16,314 nucleotides of DNA, taken from Chloroflexota bacterium. GTDB lineage: Bacteria > Chloroflexota > Anaerolineae > Anaerolineales > DRMV01. Positions 13,818-16,314 of this stretch are shown piece by piece. Position 1 is the first letter of the stretch, and the number at the start of each line of letters is the position of its first letter. The DNA is taken from contig JAADCW010000040.1 in NCBI GenBank assembly GCA_013154225.1, positions 1-16,314 of the forward strand, in the 5' to 3' direction. A model generated the notes under the pieces. The model was not told where the DNA came from. It did not search any database and was given only the letters and a program-made list of their open reading frames with translations. Both the position numbers and the translations under genes were made by a program.

Positions 13818-15071
13818 ATGAAATTTTCTCTGCGAGCCTTTTTGTGGGGCGCGTTGAGCGCCTTGATTTTGTTGATAGGGGTCTATTTTCTGCCGCCGGT
13901 GCACCGTCGTTTGGCCTGGCGGGTAGATGCCGCGCGCACCACGCTGCGCATGATGTTGCATCCGGTCGCGCCCGCACCGCCCACGCCGGTGGAAGCCACG
14001 CCCATGGCAACCACCACGCCCGCGGCGACCCCTTCGGCCACGCTTTCCCCAACCATAACGCCCACGCCCACCCCAGGCCCTACCGCCACCCCTACGCCCT
14101 CACCCACGCCCATCCCGCCCCAGGTGCAGCTTACCCCGCCCAAATGGGAAGCCCAGGATTGGAACAACTGCGGCCCCGACACCCTCGCCCTCTACCTGCG
14201 CTGGTGGGGATGGGAAGGCGACCAGTATGACATTTCACGCGTGCTCAAGCCTGAGCGGGGCGATCGCAACGTCAATGTGGAAGAGTTGGTGGGCTTTGTC
14301 AATACCCGTATTCCAGGGTTTAGCGCAGTGTATCGTGTAGGTGGCAACCTGGAAACCCTCAAGCGGGTGCTGGCTTCGGGCATGCCGGTGATGATCGAAG
14401 AGAGCATGATGTTTGAGGAGCAGTATTGGCCCCACGATGACCGCTGGGCTGCCCATTACCTGCTCATTACCGGCTACGACGACACCAAAGAAGTGTTCAT
14501 TACCCAAGATTCGTTCCGCGGCCCTAATTTGCCTGTGTCGTATCAGACCCTGGAGCACAATTGGGAGCCGTTCAACAATGTCTATATTTTGGTCTTCCCC
14601 AACGCGCGCACCGATCAAGTCAAAGCCCTTTTGGGGGAAGATTGGGATACCGACGTCAACCGCCGTAAGGCTTTGGCCTGGGCCAAAGAGGCCACTGAAA
14701 AACATCCTGACGATGCTTTTGCGTGGTTCAACTTGGGCACGAATTTGCTCTATTTTGAGCGTTATGGCGAAGCAGCCAGGGCTTATGATCAGGCTTTGCG
14801 GTTGGGTTTGCCTCAACGGTTTTTACGCTATCAATTTGGCCCCTTTATTGCCTACTTCCACACAGGCCGTTTTCAGGATTTGCTCGCACTGACCGAGTAC
14901 GCGTTGAAGATCACCCCCAATTCCGAAGAGGCGCATTTGTGGCGGGGGTGGGCGTATTACCGCTTGGGCGAGCGCCAGAAGGCCATTGAGGAGTTTCGGG
15001 CGGCTTTGGAGGCCAACCCCCATTACGAAGATGCCAAATACGCACTGCAATTCGTGGGTGCTCGCCCTTGA
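13818..15071 (+). CDS. Membrane-anchored C39-like cysteine peptidase with TPR repeats
   Basis: Not a gene with a known symbol. The 417-aa product starts KFSLR followed by a hydrophobic segment (about 6-26) that should act as a signal anchor, with no lipobox Cys. A Thr/Pro/Ala-rich linker (about 50-104) follows, then a papain-like C39_2-type domain: NNCGPDTLALYL with C118, WAAHYLLITGYDD with H213, and ITQDSF with D231 as the likely third catalytic residue. Residues about 299-401 contain two clear and one weaker TPR (WFNLGTNLLYFERYGEAARAY; LWRGWAYYRLGERQKAIEEF). The arrangement predicts an extracellular enzyme or peptide-binding protein. It may process peptides or be a pseudo-protease; the substrate is unknown. 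The start at ATG 13818 is preferred because it places the basic N-terminus before the helix; upstream in-frame codons overlap the miaB start. No link to the dcw operon is evident. Confidence 0.85.
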   Translation: MKFSLRAFLWGALSALILLIGVYFLPPVHRRLAWRVDAARTTLRMMLHPVAPAPPTPVEATPMATTTPAATPSATLSPTITPTPTPGPTATPTPSPTPIPPQVQLTPPKWEAQDWNNCGPDTLALYLRWWGWEGDQYDISRVLKPERGDRNVNVEELVGFVNTRIPGFSAVYRVGGNLETLKRVLASGMPVMIEESMMFEEQYWPHDDRWAAHYLLITGYDDTKEVFITQDSFRGPNLPVSYQTLEHNWEPFNNVYILVFPNARTDQVKALLGEDWDTDVNRRKALAWAKEATEKHPDDAFAWFNLGTNLLYFERYGEAARAYDQALRLGLPQRFLRYQFGPFIAYFHTGRFQDLLALTEYALKITPNSEEAHLWRGWAYYRLGERQKAIEEFRAALEANPHYEDAKYALQFVGARP

Positions 15072-15107
15072 GGCGGGTTCCTGCTTTGTGGTTTTTGAGG
15101 AGAAGGA

Positions 15108-15836
15108 ATGAGTGCTGCTGTGCTTCCCCCCACCGAAGAAAAGCCCCGCTACGTGCGGCGGATGTTTGCCCAAATTGCCGATCGCTATGATTTGCTCAAC
15201 CGTCTGATTTCTTTGGGGCAGGATGACCGCTGGCGGCGGCTGACTTTGCAGGCTTTGCAGTTGCAGGGGCACGAGCGCCTGTTGGATTTGGGCGGTGGCA
15301 CCGGCGCACTGTCGCGTGAAGCCCTGCGAATGCACCCCGGCCTGCAGGTGGTGACGGCCGACCTGACTTATGAAATGCTGGCTGTGGGCAAGGCGCAGTT
15401 GGCTGATTTGCCCATCACGTGGCTGACGGCCGATGCCCTGCGGCTTCCTTTCCCAGATGGTGCTTTTGATGCGTTGGCATCAGGGTTCCTCTTGCGCAAC
15501 GTGGCCGATTTGGATGCGGCCCTGCGGGAGCAGTTTCGCGTGTTGCGTGCCGGGGGGCGGTGGGCGGCGCTGGATACCAGCCGCCCGCCCGAAAACTGGC
15601 TCTCGCCGCTGATGCGCCTGCATTTGCGGGTGGTTATCCCCTGGCTGGGGAAGGCGGTCGCCCGCAACGGCATGGCTTACCGCTATCTCCAGGCATCCAC
15701 TGAGCATTTCCTCGCACCCGATGAAATGGTTGCCCATTTGCAAGCTGCTGGTTTTCAGGAGGTTGGCTATCGCCGTCTCATGTTCGGCGCAATTGCCATT
15801 TATTGGGGCCGCAAGCCCCCTGCCGCTGAAGGCTAG
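15108..15836 (+). CDS. menG: UbiE/MenG-type (demethylmenaquinone) methyltransferase
   Basis: SAM-dependent C-methyltransferase of quinone biosynthesis; in a bacterium of this kind the substrate is likely demethylmenaquinone. The protein is 242 aa, normal for the family. It has the first family signature (MFAQIADRYDLLNRLISLGQDDRWRR), the SAM-binding LLDLGGGTGALS (about 58-69), DALRLPFPDGAFDA, the second signature with RNVADLDAALREQFRVLRAGG, and YRYLQASTEHFLAPDEM near the C-terminus. The usual LEFSKP after the second signature reads LDTSRP. The ATG at 15108 has GAGGAGAAGGA just upstream. It lies 36 bp after the C39/TPR gene and is probably co-transcribed with it; other men genes are not seen here. 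Confidence 0.88.
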   Translation: MSAAVLPPTEEKPRYVRRMFAQIADRYDLLNRLISLGQDDRWRRLTLQALQLQGHERLLDLGGGTGALSREALRMHPGLQVVTADLTYEMLAVGKAQLADLPITWLTADALRLPFPDGAFDALASGFLLRNVADLDAALREQFRVLRAGGRWAALDTSRPPENWLSPLMRLHLRVVIPWLGKAVARNGMAYRYLQASTEHFLAPDEMVAHLQAAGFQEVGYRRLMFGAIAIYWGRKPPAAEG

Positions 15837-15859
15837 TTATGGCTTAGGGTATGCCATAA
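15837..15859. repeat. 7-bp inverted repeat directly after menG
   Basis: TTATGGC and GCCATAA flank a 9-nt loop immediately after the menG stop. No T-run follows at once, so terminator activity is doubtful. An AAGGAGG follows at 15858-15864 but without a usable start codon at the correct distance. Confidence 0.4.
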
Positions 15860-15919
15860 GGAGGCGGTTTTATTCCTCAATAGGCGCCAATTGGCATCGG
15901 AGATCGGAACGCAGATAAA

Positions 15920-15948
15920 GCAATTGCAAATGAAAGGTTGCGAATTGC
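15920..15948. repeat. Inverted repeat with one bulge
   Basis: GCAATTGCAA (15920-15929) pairs with TTGCGAATTGC (15938-15948), leaving one bulged G and an 8-nt loop. The left arm contains the palindrome GCAATTGC. Confidence 0.4.
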
Positions 15949-16043
15949 GGGAACGGCTTATCCCCACCTCGAGCGAATGGCCGAGTTCGCGTATGTTGCA
16001 GTTGAAGGATGGGGGAAACGCAACCGCCGATGACACAGGTTTT

Positions 16044-16205
16044 CTTGGCGGCCTTGGCGTCCCTCTTGGCGGCTTTGGCGTCTTTCTTGGCGGCCTTGGC
16101 GTCCCTCTTGGCGACCTTGGCGTCTCTCTTGGCGACCTTGGCGTCCCTCTTGGCGACCTGGCGTCTTTCTTGGCGGCCTTGGCGTCCCTCTTGGCGACCT
16201 TGGCG
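16044..16205. repeat. 21-bp tandem repeat, about 7.75 copies
   Basis: The consensus unit is CTTGGCGRCCTTGGCGTCYYT; one copy (16149-16168) has 20 bp and the last is truncated. Each unit holds two CTTGGCG heptamers starting 9 and 12 bp apart, a mean of 10.5 bp. Variation between copies is mostly at the R and Y positions, suggesting amplification followed by limited drift. Function is unknown. Confidence 0.9.
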
Positions 16206-16209
16206 TTAC

Positions 16210-16244
16210 AAAAAATCCCCGCGAGACCGCGGGGATTAGTTTTT
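16210..16244. terminator. Strong, potentially bidirectional terminator
   Basis: AATCCCCGCG (16214-16223) pairs perfectly with CGCGGGGATT (16228-16237) around the loop AGAC. Five T's (16240-16244) follow on the right and six A's (16210-16215) lie on the left, so it can stop transcripts from either side. It is the first clear terminator after menG. Confidence 0.85.
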
Positions 16245-16296
16245 AGTGGGCGGTATAACCTGAGTTTCGGATAAGGGGAAAAACGCGTTGAGCGGA

Positions 16297-16311
16297 GATT
16301 GCGAAGCAATC
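16297..16311. repeat. Short hairpin at the window edge
   Basis: GATTGC and GCAATC enclose a GAA loop. This resembles short dispersed intergenic palindromes of other bacteria, but the element runs to the end of the window and cannot be delimited. Confidence 0.35.
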
Positions 16312-16314
16312 GTA

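Larger units (their letters stand above)
15837..16314. other. Non-coding, repeat-bearing region downstream of menG
   Basis: No recognisable protein is encoded here; open frames on both strands run through a short tandem repeat and look accidental. The stretch contains TTATGGC/GCCATAA (15837-15843 and 15853-15859), the palindrome GCCAATTGGC (15886-15895), a bulged stem at 15920-15948, the 21-bp tandem array (16044-16205), a terminator (16210-16244) and GATTGC-GAA-GCAATC at the window edge (16297-16311). Confidence 0.75.

Noticed and set aside
16044..16205. CRISPR array
   Set aside because: The units are contiguous 21-bp repeats with no unique spacers and no cas genes nearby.
15891..16274. Plus-strand open frame with Gly-Leu repeats starting at a TTG
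   Set aside because: It has no ribosome binding site, changes character at the 20-bp repeat copy and reads through the strong terminator at 16210-16244. It is more simply explained as non-coding repeat DNA.
15833..16309. Minus-strand open frame of about 158 residues with repeated Lys/Arg/Pro-rich units
   Set aside because: The repetitive part is a translation of the 21-bp DNA repeat; the frame of the repeat shifts at the 20-bp copy, changing the peptide from KDAK-like to PRGTPR-like. No start signal or homology is recognisable, and it runs through a terminator hairpin.

Overview
The window is the distal part of a division and cell wall (dcw) cluster, followed by three unlinked genes. The GC-rich codon use, gene order and protein style (MurC with EADEYD, MurG with GGTGGG and PDIEPG, an extracellular C39-like/TPR protein with a Thr-Pro linker) suggest a member of the Chloroflexota, most likely Anaerolineae-like. 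This assignment comes from recalled family features, not from a search.

Positions 1-11985 hold one tightly packed plus-strand operon: mraY (5' end outside the window), murD, ftsW, murG, a small CvpA-like membrane protein, murC, murB, ddl, ftsQ, ftsA and ftsZ. From mraY to ddl every junction overlaps, by 4 to about 80 nt, which implies translational coupling. The only gaps are short ones before ftsQ, ftsA and ftsZ. The products form a nearly continuous path. MraY makes lipid I and MurG makes lipid II; MurB, MurC, MurD and Ddl make the cytoplasmic precursors; FtsW polymerises glycan at the septum; FtsQ, FtsA and FtsZ build the divisome. MurA, MurE and MurF are not in view.

Positions 11986-12425 are a 440-bp non-coding stretch between two convergent genes. 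It contains a string of hairpins, including a strong terminator for the ftsZ side, a probable terminator for miaB on the other strand, and a 16-bp direct repeat.

Positions 12426-13760 (minus) encode the tRNA methylthiotransferase MiaB. Divergent from it, 13818-15071 encodes a membrane-anchored, probably extracellular C39-like cysteine peptidase with TPRs. It is followed 36 bp later by a UbiE/MenG-type quinone methyltransferase (15108-15836).

Positions 15837-16314 hold no convincing gene. They contain small inverted repeats, about 7.75 copies of a 21-bp tandem repeat (16044-16205) and a strong, potentially bidirectional terminator (16210-16244).

No mobile element, CRISPR array, rRNA or tRNA is visible. 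The window is largely conserved core machinery. The items most worth a second look are the CvpA-like gene inside the dcw operon, the long ftsW/murG coding overlap, the unusual MurG motifs, the C39-TPR protein, the hairpin-rich intergenic region and the helically phased tandem repeat.
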